Below, piece after piece: positions 45,988-57,320 of a stretch of 64,000 bases of DNA. This DNA is from Astrocystis sublimbata (lineage: Eukaryota > Ascomycota > Sordariomycetes > Xylariales > Xylariaceae), in assembly GCA_022453515.1 (NCBI GenBank), contig JAJNNY010000005.1, positions 372,001-436,000 of the forward strand, in the 5' to 3' direction. The notes beneath the pieces are model-generated. The model saw only the letters and a program-made list of their open reading frames with translations, searched no databases and was not told the origin of the DNA. The translations under genes were made by a program, and so were the position numbers. Each line of letters opens with the position of its first letter. The stretch's first letter is position 1.

Positions 45988-48900
45988 GCATGACCTGACT
46001 ATTCCTACCGCAAATTTGGTTGTTGAGTTGAGCAGACGATATCTTGTAAAGTAAGGGTTTTTCTTGGCGAAAGTTTCATCGCTTAAATCGCATCGCCTAA
46101 TTCTGTTTCCTTACGATCGGGTGTAGGCTTGGATTAATTGTCATGATACCAGCATGGGAAGCGGGATAGGTTAGCCAAGGGAGATATCAGATGATATAAA
46201 CATAAGATAATTTTGAAATACCAAACAATTACCATGTCGTTAGCAAAACCACTTGGCTCCAACTTCAGCTGCTGACGAGGAGATCAAGCCCCGGCAGTCG
46301 CCCACTCTTGAGTCTTGGGTATCATTATTCATACGATACCATCCGTCATCACCACTTGATACCACCTTACTACGTATCAATAACCAGATACAACTCGGTG
46401 CCATCCACGTAAGTTCTCGCAGCACACTATTACTTGACCAGAAATCCCCACAATATTGTCTCGATGGTAGTGGCAAAGTTGTAGTCAGGAACAACACTTG
46501 GGTTTTCCGGTCGAGGGATGTTGAGTCTGCCTTCAGCCCTTCGCTTCTGTTTTTGCATTGTGTAGGTAGCATGTTCGCTCGAATAATCTGATTTCGTCGG
46601 AGACAACTCTGCTCACATGCCTTCGTCTTTGCATCCTATTACCCTGTCAGTAACATACCTGTACAGATTGTCGAAGCCGAGAGTATACATTATCGAAGAC
46701 ATCGTCATGTCTTGGCACAGCTTGTCCACGAGGCCCGGCAGTTTTCTTTGCATAGCCCACAGGCTTCACTTGATGATGACACTGGATCACTGCAACGTTG
46801 TAAACAAGAAGCAATAGCTCATGCTTTGATCTAGTTGTCCATTGGCCCGCATCTTCCCGTGGAATATGCAGCGACGATGAAATCCAGTCCAGTCGAGGTC
46901 CGTTCTATTCACCAACGCAAGCGAGTCGCCATCGCTTATAACAGCCGCGATATTGACAAGATCTCGAGTTAGTAATCGCCGTGGCGCGCAAAAGGCCAAT
47001 CACGCTACCAGCATCGGCATTTTGGCGACTTAGAAGTTAGCACCATGCAAGCGCACGGCCGTGGCTCGCATACAGCAAGCAGTCTCCCCCTCGCCCTTAG
47101 CGGTAACGTCCTAAGACCCCTTCGACGATCGAAATTAACTGCATAAACCGAGGGTTTTCGGCATTTGGCGAGAAGCGAATGCGCAATTCACATTGGCATC
47201 GGCCATGTGGATCTTGTCGAATGGCCCAGACTATGGCCATGGCTAGATTGTTGTTGTAATATGAAAACTGAGTACCGACCGACCGAGCGAGCTCCTAGAG
47301 TATTGAGTATCCGCAGCTCATAAAGGGCTATGTAAATTGTCCACTTGAGCCCGAAATCTACTCTCAAAAAGCGATAAGCGAGACGATCGACTGACACCTT
47401 CTCATCACTACCTTAGTTACCTACGTAATAACGTCGATCCAGGGTCCTCTGTCTGCTACAACGTTACACGATCTCCCCATTCTCGTAATCGCGGTGGCAG
47501 GCGAGCAAACAAAAGATGATGCACTGCCACTGGGACTACCTAACAAAAAGCGGCAGCCATAGGTACCAAACACAAAAAAAAGCCCATGAAAACAAATTGC
47601 ATGCAGTTGCGCCACGTTCGCGAGGGCCGAGAATTGGGCATTCGCGACTTATCGCTGCCTTTACAACTTGCCGTCGATGGTGGCAAAGTATCAGTCGCCA
47701 GTAACGTGGAACCACTCGTGATCGACGTTATGATGGGCAAAGTGGTGATTGATTCCACGAATGCTCCATACCGTCCATAGAAGCTCGGAGAAACCACAGC
47801 GATGATGCCCAAGCGGCATCGCGCGTCCGCCAACGAAAGTCCTCCTCAACACAACTATTGCGAGAAATATGCCTCCATGCCGTTCGGAGAATTAGTTGTT
47901 TGGTATCTAGGTGCCTAGCTAGGTCGCGTCAGACCGGACCTATCTATAATTAAACCTCGTAATACCTCAGAATACGCATAGGCCTGCCGGAAAGGAGAAA
48001 GAACTCGGTGCAATTGCCTACTGCCGGGTGTGGTCAGGGCGTGTTACGCGGGCCCAATGGTAGGGCGGGCAGCCCGTGCAGGCGATTGATTTGGTCGATG
48101 CAAAGTCGCAGCGGACCGGGGGACCAGCACATGCTGACGGCAGATACGCACATTTTCGGCAAAGCAGAGCCGCACATACGCATATGCCACCATCTACAGT
48201 ACAGGCTACAGCCACAAACACACATACACATGTAACACGACTCAACGGCTGGCCACATGTTGTAGTTAGTGGCTGGTGATAAGAGAGCTCAGCTGTCCTG
48301 TCAGCAACTGATTTGACCACGCCTTGTTGCTCAGTGAGACGGACGCTGTCAGCATTCAGCTGGAACACGAGCACCAGTCATGTCGGTCAGTCAGAGCCGG
48401 AACCAAAGCCGCTCATGCCTCGCCCCTGTCTCTGTCTCTCTCTCTGTCTCTGCGCCGACCACGATGACAATATATCTGGTCCAATCAATGCCCCTCCCCG
48501 TTCCCTATGTAGTGATTTATGATTCGTATTGTGTCACGATGTCCTTGGCGGTGAGTATAGTCCTAGGCGAGGCATTTGTCGTTTATACCCGCCGCCCCAA
48601 GCTAGACATGCCAGCTCGAAGCAAGAAAACCCCATATGAAGTGGAAATAGCAGTCATAGTTTGCCGCTTTGCCGCCCGATTGATTGCGTCTCGATGCTGT
48701 TTGCTTTTTCTTCTTCTTTTGCGCGTCTGGCTGGCAAATCGCCATATGGATTTGATCGTCGCGTCTAGACAAATGTTGCGGACCGCGGTAGTATTAGAGT
48801 AGGTACCCTATTGACCTAGACAGCCGAGACAGCGTTGGCGTGGGCGTTGAATAGGGCAGTAGGCGAGCTCGGTAGGAGGTCTGTATGTAAGTATAAGCGC

Positions 48901-49847
48901 TTGGCGGGTGGGTACATGTACTATATCGTGATGAGATCTAAGACATTGCTATGCCACTGCTTCCTTTTGCATGATAACAGCGGCTGATATACCTGGGCCC
49001 CTTGGGACCAAGCCCACCGAGTAGGTAACCGTAAGAGGAGTCCAGACCCGTTGAGATTTTTTGTTTTATTTTTCGAGAATACTCGAGAGGCAGCGCAGGG
49101 TCACCGCTGAAATGCACAATGAATGCACTGCCCCCCGAGGCGGGTGCTGTTGTCCGTGCTGTCGGGACGACGGCATCTGCCGGGTGTCGATCACTTCGTA
49201 TTGACCAGGATGGGCCCTTCGTCTGAATCCAGGGATCCTTGGGTTCGGCTATCTCTTTGGGCGGAGAGAGAGGACCAGACGAGCCAGAGAACGGTTACGC
49301 GATGGCACGTTTAGACGGGCGAGCTACGTCAATTCCCAGGGTTCTGCACGGGCGGCGAGAGCGGCGAGGGCGGGAGGAGGCATGAGAACACTGCACTGCG
49401 TCGAGGTAGATCAGCGCTCATTACCGCCTGCTGCAGATGTTAGTCGATGTAGGCCCGTCCGTTTTTGTGTCATGTGCGGAACGTGTCGAGGGTGTCAAGG
49501 GTGTTTGTTGCTCTTCCTCTGAGGTTGGGCTGCGGCAGGTGAGGCTGGATCTCCTTTGTCATCCCTTCTCGCCCGTGTCGTCATACCTCATAACACCAAC
49601 GACTATATAAAATAAGTGCACATAGTGTAAAGTGTAAAACAGTATAAATAATCCGCCACGCCCGCGTCCTCAATCGCCTTATTCTATCAGCATCACCGCA
49701 AGCTAATTGACCTCGACTCTCCTCGCCATCAATCACTACGAACAAAAACACACAACTGCCCCGAACAACTTCAGCAACAACAAGGTTGACTACAAACCAA
49801 TTCACTCAGTAACGGAGTCATAAACCAAAACCACCACCACCACCAAA
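45988..49847. other. Long gene-poor interval (3.9 kb)
   Basis: I find no gene here on either strand. Open frames are short, overlap each other on opposite strands and have no recognisable motif. A CTCTGTCTCT microsatellite sits at about 48427-48452, and a short AC-rich run (CACAAACACACATACACATG) at about 48214-48233. The last few hundred bases hold the promoter and leader of the secreted-protein gene. A non-coding RNA cannot be excluded from sequence alone. Confidence 0.55.
49604..49612 (+). promoter_or_regulatory. TATA box of the secreted NIS1-like gene
   Basis: TATATAAAA lies about 235 bp upstream of the ATG at 49848, and the leader between them is CA-rich and ends CCACCAAAATG, a good fungal start context. 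Confidence 0.6.
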
Positions 49848-50347
49848 ATGCCTTCCATCAAGTCCCTCGCCGTCGCCGCCGTGACTGGCCTGCTGCCCCT
49901 CGTCTCCGCCTCTCCCATGATCAGCCGCCTACAGACCCCAACCGAGGTGCACGCCGGCGACAACGTGACCGCCACCCTGAGCACATCCATCTACATCCAG
50001 AACTGGGAGGACTTCAGCATCATCTGGGGCCTCGCCCCCACGCAGTACGGCGGCCAGGACGCCCAGTCCAGCCAGATCTACGTCGGCCAGCAGATCGGCT
50101 ACACGCAGCTCTACGGCACCGACACCGCCAAGCTCACCAACTTCACCGTCCAGGTCCAGATCCCCGAGAGCCAGCCTGCTGGTGAATGGCTGCTCGTCGG
50201 TGCTGTGCCTTACCTCGTCGGCGTGAGTAGCCTTGTCTCTTCTCTCTATCTTTTTTATAAATGCTCGGTACTAATGTATGAAATTTGCAGGCTTCTGGCT
50301 CGACCAGTCTACGCTCTTTCAACACCACCATCAAGGTGATTGAATAA
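49848..50347 (+). CDS. Small secreted protein, NIS1-like effector family
   Basis: Two exons, 49848-50222 and 50291-50347, with a 68-nt GTGAGT...TTGCAG intron, encode about 143 residues. Residues 1-21 are a clear signal peptide (MPSIKSLAVAAVTGLLPLVS). The mature part resembles the NIS1 family in layout: VHAGDNVTATL, then SIYIQNWEDFSIIWGLAP, an IYVGQQIGYTQLYG strand, sequons NVT and NFT, and a last strand with SFNTTIKVIE. NIS1-type proteins are small extracellular proteins widespread in fungi, and some act at the plant interface. Assignment rests on pattern resemblance; it could be another immunoglobulin-like secreted protein. A TATA box and very strong codon bias toward C-ending codons suggest high expression. 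Confidence 0.7.
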
Positions 50348-51144
50348 AGTACCTAATGACACCACTTCCCAGCAAGAAGAATGAAACAATGCAAGGCCTC
50401 TGGCTCTGTATGCTTCTTGGTGGAACGACAAGACATGATGTATGAAAGCAGTGTTTACTATGCGGTTGGCGTTCACGGCAAGCATAATCAAAAGAAAGGG
50501 ATGTGCAGTAACGGTGTCAATTAGTATGGGCCTTAATAGTGCCAAAGGGTACTGGCATAATAATAGACTTATTGCTATAATTCAACCTCGTTCTGATTCT
50601 ACAGTTGCCAGCTTCGATCATCTCTAAACAACGCGAATTAGACCATGGCCGACCAAAACATGTCTGCTAGAACGCCTTGCTATGCTATATATCGTAATTA
50701 ATTCGCTCGAGAGGTAGTGAGACTGTTCATCAAAACGCTTAGTAATGTCATACTGGAGTCACAAATTCCCAAGATGGCCCCCTTCTCATTTCCCACCAAT
50801 TTTGATTGCCATTTTAGCGGAACCATGACCAGAGATCTGGCTGGGCATGCAAGAGGCCAATAGGTTCATATAATATGTTGGGCTGGAACCATGGACCAGT
50901 AGATCAGTAGATCGGGTCAGTCATTGTTAAGTTGGATATTACGCAGACGGGTCTCGGTCTCGTTAATATTGCTCTGCAGGATAGATGAGTCAGACAGAGC
51001 CGGGGTTTCGACGATTCTTGGCAGCTCATTCTCCCTGCCATGCGACACTACCCGCATCGATCCCCTGATAGTCTGCATCAGCCCGAACCTGGGCAAGCCG
51101 CCTGCGAGGAGGACGTCCAGTCTCGGGGGTTGAGGTTCATTCCA
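50348..51144. other. Intergenic region between convergent genes
   Basis: This is the 3' flank of both the secreted-protein gene and Ubc7, which converge here. No other gene is supported. Confidence 0.5.
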
Positions 51145-51716
51145 CTAGAGTCCCAACGAGCGCCGCACACCGTCGCGCACGCGCTTCTCGTACTGGGCGC
51201 GGTCCTCCCGCCACATCTTGGCAGCCTCGATGTTGGCGGGGCTCTCGTCGTTGGGCTCGGCCAGCATGCTCATAACGGAGAGGAGGATCTTCTCGACGGA
51301 CTGGACGGGGCTCCAGCGCTCCGAGGCCGACTCGTACTGGTTCGGGTCGTCTCCGGGCGGGTGCAGGATCGAGATGCAAACGAGGCCACTAGAGTAGACT
51401 GTAGCGCCGAGACTGGTGTTAGCTGATTGATGCTCTGAAAGGCTGAGGGAGCGAGCGGTATAGACGGACCGTTGGGGTGGAATATCTCGCCGAGGAAGGT
51501 CATGGTGGGCGGCGACAGGGGATAGTCTCTGGGGAACTTGATCTCGGCGGGGAAGATGCCGCCCTCGAAAGGGGTGTCTGCGGGACCCTGGATCAGGGCT
51601 TCCCACACGAAGATATCAGCCTCGTCGACAGGGCCGGCGGTGATGCCCTCGGGAGGGTTCGTGGACAGTGCCTTGTACTCGGAGTGAAGCCGACGCTGGG
51701 CTGTAGCCTGCGCCAT
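51145..51716 (-). CDS. ubc7: Ubiquitin-conjugating enzyme E2, Ubc7/UBE2G2 type
   Basis: Two exons, 51716-51470 and 51398-51145, with a 71-nt intron beginning GTCCGT, encode 166 residues, the length of Ubc7/UBE2G2. The UBC fold is complete: [20 protein letters not shown], the HPNG motif split by the intron, the catalytic Cys in [14 protein letters not shown], and the long acidic insert [14 protein letters not shown] that marks the Ubc7 class. Then [20 protein letters not shown]. Ubc7 is the E2 of endoplasmic-reticulum-associated degradation, recruited by Cue1 and working with Hrd1 and Doa10 ligases at the ER membrane. The 5' splice site is weaker than consensus. The ATG at 51716 is chosen because upstream codons in frame lack an ATG. 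Confidence 0.95.
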
Positions 51717-52591
51717 GACGAGCTCTGAGGGGACTGTCAAGGTAGTGGGGTCGACGGTTGATATACTGAATTGGAAAAGACGCCCAGCGATGGGCAGTGC
51801 TGTTGTCTGTGGTCGATGTTCACTTTGTGATCAGCAGGGTTTATTTGTTGTATGAAGGGTGTACAGGTAATAGGTAAGCATGTGAAGGTGGTATGGGATG
51901 TCGACCAAACGAACGGCTGGCGGACCTCCAGGGCTGGCGGGCCTGGCTGGCTGGTTCGAGCTGGAGGGGTAGGAAGGTACCTCTAAGTAAGTAGGTAAGT
52001 AGATCCCGCCTTCTTTGCCAGCTCGCCAGCCAACTCCGAGCAAGGCTCGATAGCTCATTTCTAACTACTTCCTATGTACATAAGGTGGACAGACCTATTA
52101 CTGCTACCTAAATATATTGATTGCAAAATATCTTGATTTACACACGAATTGGAACCCGGAACGTTGATAACCACTTGCACATCTTTAGGTGCTGGTGAGC
52201 TGACTTACAGCATACTTATAAGCACTTACCTACCTTAGGTACTAAGTAGGTAAGGTATTCTCCAAACCCCCAAGAAACATGACGATGCGTGTGAGGTATG
52301 ATGTAATGTCGAAATGTAGCCAACCAAGTTCGACACTGTGAATGGCAGGCAGCGGCGCACCAGGTAAGGTACGCTAAAGGGCCTGACTAACCTATTGCTT
52401 GGTGCCGGACTACCAGGTAGGTACCTACTTCCAAGTTCCAAGTGCTGGTGGTGCTTACAGTATCGATACGGCAAGAGGGGGCACTGTGCCCGGAAGCTTG
52501 AACGGCCCCCAGAGCTTCCAGAAGCTCTCTTTCTGCTCGGGCGTGCGCGCAACCACCTTCCGATGAGCGTGAGGCTGCGAAATACGAAATT
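51717..52591. other. Divergent promoter region of Ubc7 and the Mmc1-like gene
   Basis: The two genes point away from each other, so their promoters share about 875 bp. Repeated TACCTA/AGGTA steps occur around 52165-52255 and 52415-52430. No other gene is supported. Confidence 0.55.
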
Positions 52592-54580
52592 ATGCCCCCG
52601 AGGTTACCTGCCCAATTGAGGCCGTACGGACTCAGTGGTGCTGTGTCTAGGGCATATCCACGCCCCAACAGACAGTCGACTTGCCTGTACTGTTCTGTCT
52701 CGCCCTACCTCGGCCGAACCAAGGTTGCGCGGCACCCGAAAAAGAGCCCGCCGCTCTCCGATGCCCGCCGCTCCCAATCCACGGTTGCGCCGCAGCTTGC
52801 CGGTACCAACGCAGCGAAGCTCGACCCCCGCAGCGAGCTCGAATCGATTCTCCTAGACCTGCAGAAGCACGCCGCCGACTACGTGAACCTGTCCCGGCTG
52901 CAGCTCGCCCTCAATGGCCTGCGCCAGAGGCCCGGCAACGAAGCCATCCGGGTCGCCATACTCGGCCTCTATGCCACCGACGGCTCTGCGCCTACCCATA
53001 CCGCCAAAGAAGTCCTCAAACTCCTGCTGTCGGACCCCCTGAAGGACGCCGAACCGTGGGAGCAAGAGGTCGAGGAACACAACCTGGCCGAACCTGTCGT
53101 CATCCGCGTCGGCGCCCAAGACAGTCGTGGGCCAGAACCGGCCATTTCACTGAAGAAGAGGGATTTTCTGCGCGAGATTCATGTCTCGTCCGCCACCCTC
53201 AACGGCCATTCCCTCGAGATATTGGTGGCCGAGACGAATCCCTTGCCGCCCGCGGCCGACAGAGCTGCACTGGACGACTTCGAAGACACAGTACTCGTGC
53301 CCACCGTCGACATCCCAACCTCGAATACCGGCCAATATACCCCGATCACCACGCCTGTTCACAAGGCATTGGTTATAGCTGATGGCATTCGCGGTGCTGC
53401 CTCGGTGCTCTCCATGCCCACCTTGACCAACTCAAGCGTGCTCCAATATGCCGTCGACATCCCCGAATACAAGCCCACCAACCCAGCCGCCTTGCCTTTC
53501 ACTGCCATTGATACCGCCACGGCCAGGGTCGGCTTGGATCTGGTTCGTAAGGATGTCCGTAACGGCATTGAATTTGAACAATTGTGGTTCAAGAGCAATA
53601 TCCCCAAGCTAGTCGACTGGCTGAAGGCAGATGTTCTTACAGCCCCCGACAACGCAACGAAACTACCAGTTCGGAATCTCATCGCTTCCCTTTTGAGGAA
53701 CACCTCAGTTGCCATAGAAGCAGAAGAGGCTAGGATCGCCACACTCTCTGCATATTTGGCCGACGCAGGTGTACGCCACAAGGCTAGCCAAAAAACAATC
53801 GAAAGCGGTCTGGCCGACTGGGCCGAGAGCGCCCACTCGGAGCTGCAAGAGCAACTGGAAATCGCATTCTCCGGCCGGAGGTGGCGAAAGCTCAGCTGGT
53901 GGAAGTTGTTCTGGCGTGCCGATGACGTCGTCATGCTCACAAATGACATTCTCGCCCAGAGATTTCTGCCTGAGGCCGAGAGAAGTTCCATCTTCCTGGC
54001 TGGGCGCATGAGGGAAGCAGGCTTGAATCTGTCCGAGACTCTTATCGTCCCTTATCCAAATCTAGGAACGTCTGCTGTCAGTACCCAACTCAGCGATGTT
54101 CCACCTGGGAAGCCGGATGTTCTGAAGGCATTGAGACGAGAAATTGTTTGGCCGGAGAACATACCCAGCGCCCGAGATCATCTGCAAACCGTAACAGTAC
54201 CACATCTGCAAGCGCTTGCTCAGAAGCTTGTCGTCCAGACCCTGAGCACATCAGGAATGACGACTGCTCTAGCTGCCCTAGTCTATGTGGGCACTCTCTC
54301 CACCTCACTATACGAAGCCGGTGCTGTAGCTGCTCTTGGAATTGTCTGGAGCTCGAGACGGATGCAGAAGATGTGGGAGGGAGTACGAGCTCAATGGGAA
54401 GGCCAAGTCCGAGAACAAGGTCGATTGGCGATTAGGGGTGTTGAAGAAACTATGGTCTCGGCTATGAACGAGAGTACCCAGAAGAAAATAGGCAAGGATG
54501 CTACTGAAGCACAGAATGGGTTGACGAGGGCCAAAGACTTGGTCGCGAGGGCTGAGAGGGTTTTGGAAGAGCTGAAATAG
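52592..54580 (+). CDS. mmc1: Mitochondrial Mmc1-like protein (dynamin-like pseudoenzyme family)
   Basis: A single frame of 662 residues from ATG 52592. The N-terminus is basic and free of acidic residues for about 55 residues, as in a mitochondrial presequence. Then come a helical region (LESILLDLQKHAADYVNLSR), a globular part with VVIRVGAQDS and FLREIHVSSATLNGHSLEIL, and a C-terminal helical half. Near residues 560-585 hydrophobic segments (TTALAALVYVGTLSTSLY and AGAVAALGIVW) look like a membrane hairpin. A coiled-coil tail ends the protein. The order matches fungal proteins annotated Mmc1, described as a dynamin-like pseudoenzyme of the inner membrane working with MICOS in crista shaping. 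No intact GTPase P-loop is visible. The family name is from memory of motifs and should be searched. Confidence 0.72.
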   Translation: MPPRLPAQLRPYGLSGAVSRAYPRPNRQSTCLYCSVSPYLGRTKVARHPKKSPPLSDARRSQSTVAPQLAGTNAAKLDPRSELESILLDLQKHAADYVNLSRLQLALNGLRQRPGNEAIRVAILGLYATDGSAPTHTAKEVLKLLLSDPLKDAEPWEQEVEEHNLAEPVVIRVGAQDSRGPEPAISLKKRDFLREIHVSSATLNGHSLEILVAETNPLPPAADRAALDDFEDTVLVPTVDIPTSNTGQYTPITTPVHKALVIADGIRGAASVLSMPTLTNSSVLQYAVDIPEYKPTNPAALPFTAIDTATARVGLDLVRKDVRNGIEFEQLWFKSNIPKLVDWLKADVLTAPDNATKLPVRNLIASLLRNTSVAIEAEEARIATLSAYLADAGVRHKASQKTIESGLADWAESAHSELQEQLEIAFSGRRWRKLSWWKLFWRADDVVMLTNDILAQRFLPEAERSSIFLAGRMREAGLNLSETLIVPYPNLGTSAVSTQLSDVPPGKPDVLKALRREIVWPENIPSARDHLQTVTVPHLQALAQKLVVQTLSTSGMTTALAALVYVGTLSTSLYEAGAVAALGIVWSSRRMQKMWEGVRAQWEGQVREQGRLAIRGVEETMVSAMNESTQKKIGKDATEAQNGLTRAKDLVARAERVLEELK

Positions 54581-55818
54581 AGCAACCACGTCAGTGTGGC
54601 ATGTACCTATGTAAACTAGGCAGATACCCAGATTCTGTACTCTGTAATGTACAAAACTTTTACCGCTTTACCGTGGTTCATTACCTGAAGTTCGTTGCGC
54701 TAGATCTCTACTTGCACACGAACGCGTTGTTGCTATGCATCTCAGCCAACCTGGCAACTGCTCGCTCACCAACACAACACCACTTTCGTGAACTCGCATA
54801 GCAACCATTACTGCAGGCACGTAATTATATAAACACGCTTCTCATCTTCCCACTTCTGGTTCATCTTTCCCCCACAACCTACTTTCATCGTACGTCAAAC
54901 GTGACCTCAATCATCAAAGCCGTATATCTCATCCGAACCTCGCCATCGAAAGTATGTATTCAACCTCTATCTAGAACCAATTCCTCCTTCATCAAGCCTC
55001 ACTGATCTGATTTTTTGTTTCACCTCTTGCCCATTGCTCCCTCGAGCTCTTGTTCTGTATCTTCAACGCGAATGAATCCCATCTCCACCCACTCTTCATC
55101 CATCGCCCCTCTTACCCAAACACAAACACTACCTTCCTTCCACGTGAACACTCACTTTCACATCTGCACCTGCGTATCCAGCATCGCATGCTCATGTTCC
55201 TCCCGTGCCCACGTCACCTTTCTTCAGCGTGCATAATTCCCTCCAACGACTTTACATCGCCTAATCTCCAGCAGCCCACAAGTCGATTCTAGAACTTTGG
55301 CACTTGCCCAATTCTAGAACTTGATCAATACAATTATATCACAAGGTATGTCTCTCAGATTAATCTCTTGTCTCTTAGCCGAGCTCGTTGTTTTCTTCTC
55401 TTCTCGATACATTGTCTTTTACATGACATCACTTCACTTCGCCTCCGATCTTATCACTCACCTTCTAATCAATACATGTCTGCAACTTCTCCTCAACCTA
55501 AGCATATATCATTTATCAATATCCCAAAACATCTAGCACCTCTACACGCGCCCATATCGGCTTGAATAAGGCCAAGGTTTGTCGTCCATTGATTTCTCGG
55601 CTTGCGCATAGTCCTTGGCCTACCAATGAACCTTTATCTCATACAATGTGCATATCCATTTGCGCTCGTACCAAGCTACTGTGTTACTCATTGACCATCT
55701 CATCATACGTCTTCAGATCCATACACCCCTCCCCAATCATCTTACCCATCAGTCCCATTGACACACTCTGATTCATTGAACAGGGACCCTATTTGCAAGA
55801 CATCATTACAAGCCAACA
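54581..55818. other. Intergenic region and probable long leader of the Myb-like gene
   Basis: Strikingly pyrimidine-rich on the plus strand from about 54840 to 55760 (CTTC, TCTC, CCTC runs). A TATATAAACA motif near 54827 may be a core promoter. Donor-like and acceptor-like sites are frequent, so the leader may be spliced. No coding gene is supported. Confidence 0.5.
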
Positions 55819-56344
55819 ATGTCTCCTCAGGATAAGGCCAAGAACACCAACGGCGCCGAACCCGGCGAGCTCCCGCTGACCCCCCCGGAGTTGAAGCTAT
55901 TCTCAATCATCGTCAAACACCTCCCGAAGTCGTTCGAGGTGGATTGGGACAAAGTTGCCGCTGATGCGGGCATGAAGAGCGGCGATGTCGCGAAGGTATG
56001 TCTCTCTCCTATACCCACTCACACCATTCCTCTATCGCTTCTTGGTGTTTTGGGTTCTCTTGCACATTCTTACATCTCCCTCCCAGACTCGTCTTCGACA
56101 GATCCGTACCAAGTACGGAATCTACGGACCCGAAGGCGTTCCCGCCGCCAGAGGCAATGCTGGCAAGGCCGATGCCTCTAAGGCTCTGAAGCCTCAGAAT
56201 GGCGCCCACAGGGTCACCAAACCCCGCACACCATCCAAGGCTAAGAGTGTGAAAGCCGTCTCCGTCCCTGTCGGACTCGAGCAATACCCCGACTTCAAGA
56301 AATCTGAGGAGGAGGACTTCAAGGTCCAGAACGACGAAATCTGA
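55819..56344 (+). CDS. Small Myb/SANT-like nuclear protein
   Basis: Two exons, 55819-55995 and 56087-56344, with a 91-nt GTATGT...CCCAG intron, encode about 144 residues. Residues 20-70 form one helical Myb/SANT-like unit (PPELKLFSIIVKHLPKSFEV; DWDKVAADAG; KTRLRQIRTKYGI), with the intron inside it. The second half is basic and low in complexity (KAKSVKAVSVP), with an acidic end (SEEEDFKVQNDE). Small one-repeat proteins of this kind are common in ascomycetes and are presumed to bind DNA or chromatin, but I know no defined function. The leader upstream is long and pyrimidine-rich, which may point to translational control or leader splicing. Confidence 0.78.
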
Positions 56345-57320
56345 GCATGATTACCAAACCAATGGGCTTGCACAGCGTAATTCCAGAAGGAAGTTGACAT
56401 ACTCTTGCCAATGGGATTGGTGCTCGTCGCACATGTCAGACGGTATTTTAAGAGACAACTTTTGCCGTCCATTGCCTTACATCAACCATTTGCAATACCA
56501 AAATTTGGAGGATTCATAAGGAGGGAATATTGCGCTCTCAGGATTAATACACAGTGAGATCTCAGTGAGATCTCAGTGATATCAGCTTTGCATTGCACTA
56601 TAGGCTAGGTTAGGTAGATTACCAACATCTCGTACTCTGCCCAGTCAATACAATAACAATCACTACGAGTTGATAACATATGAGTTGCGATTCTCGCACA
56701 GGGTGGTTTGCTGCGACTCGTTGTTTTCTATTCCTAGGACTATAAGTGATACACAAGTTCTGAGTCACTTCATACTACTGACACCGCTTACTCTGCACAA
56801 ACCGTTGATATCCTACATGGAATGATTCTGTGGGTATTCGTATCTCGCGACTGCCTACCCAATGTTACGGATCACGTGGGACATACTTTATACACCGACG
56901 TAGGATCGCGGCGCAAATGGTTAACGCCTTAGATTCAGCGAAGTAAGTCAGGTGCTTGCGAGATGCTTTAAGTGGTCGCCGATACCTTGCTCAGTTCTTG
57001 CTTTCATTGCTACGATGCCCTGTGCTGGACTGCGATGAGTACCTAGGTACCTAGCAAGGGGCTACCTATCTGCGACCGAGGCCAACAAGGCCATGAGATC
57101 AATTACATTCTTGTATGTGTATGTCTACGCATAAATGGTTAGTAGATAAGAGAAAAAGGTCGTACTTTTAAAAACGGACAAGATAGACAAAGGGAACAAA
57201 GAAAAAAACGAGGAGAGAAGAGTTACTTCAATGTAAGTTTATTGGTATTGAGGCAATCGTGTGGTTGACATATGGTAGCACCGAGCTTTCCCTAATATCG
57301 TGATATTCAAACACTCCTTA
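56345..57320. other. Intergenic region between convergent genes
   Basis: No gene supported. A short tandem GTGAGATCTCA lies at about 56551-56575, and a TACCTAGGTACCTAG palindromic tandem at about 57041-57056. Confidence 0.5.

Noticed and set aside
47540..47833. Short minus-strand membrane-like protein in the gene-poor interval
   Set aside because: Overlaps several chance frames on the plus strand, with no start context or family resemblance.
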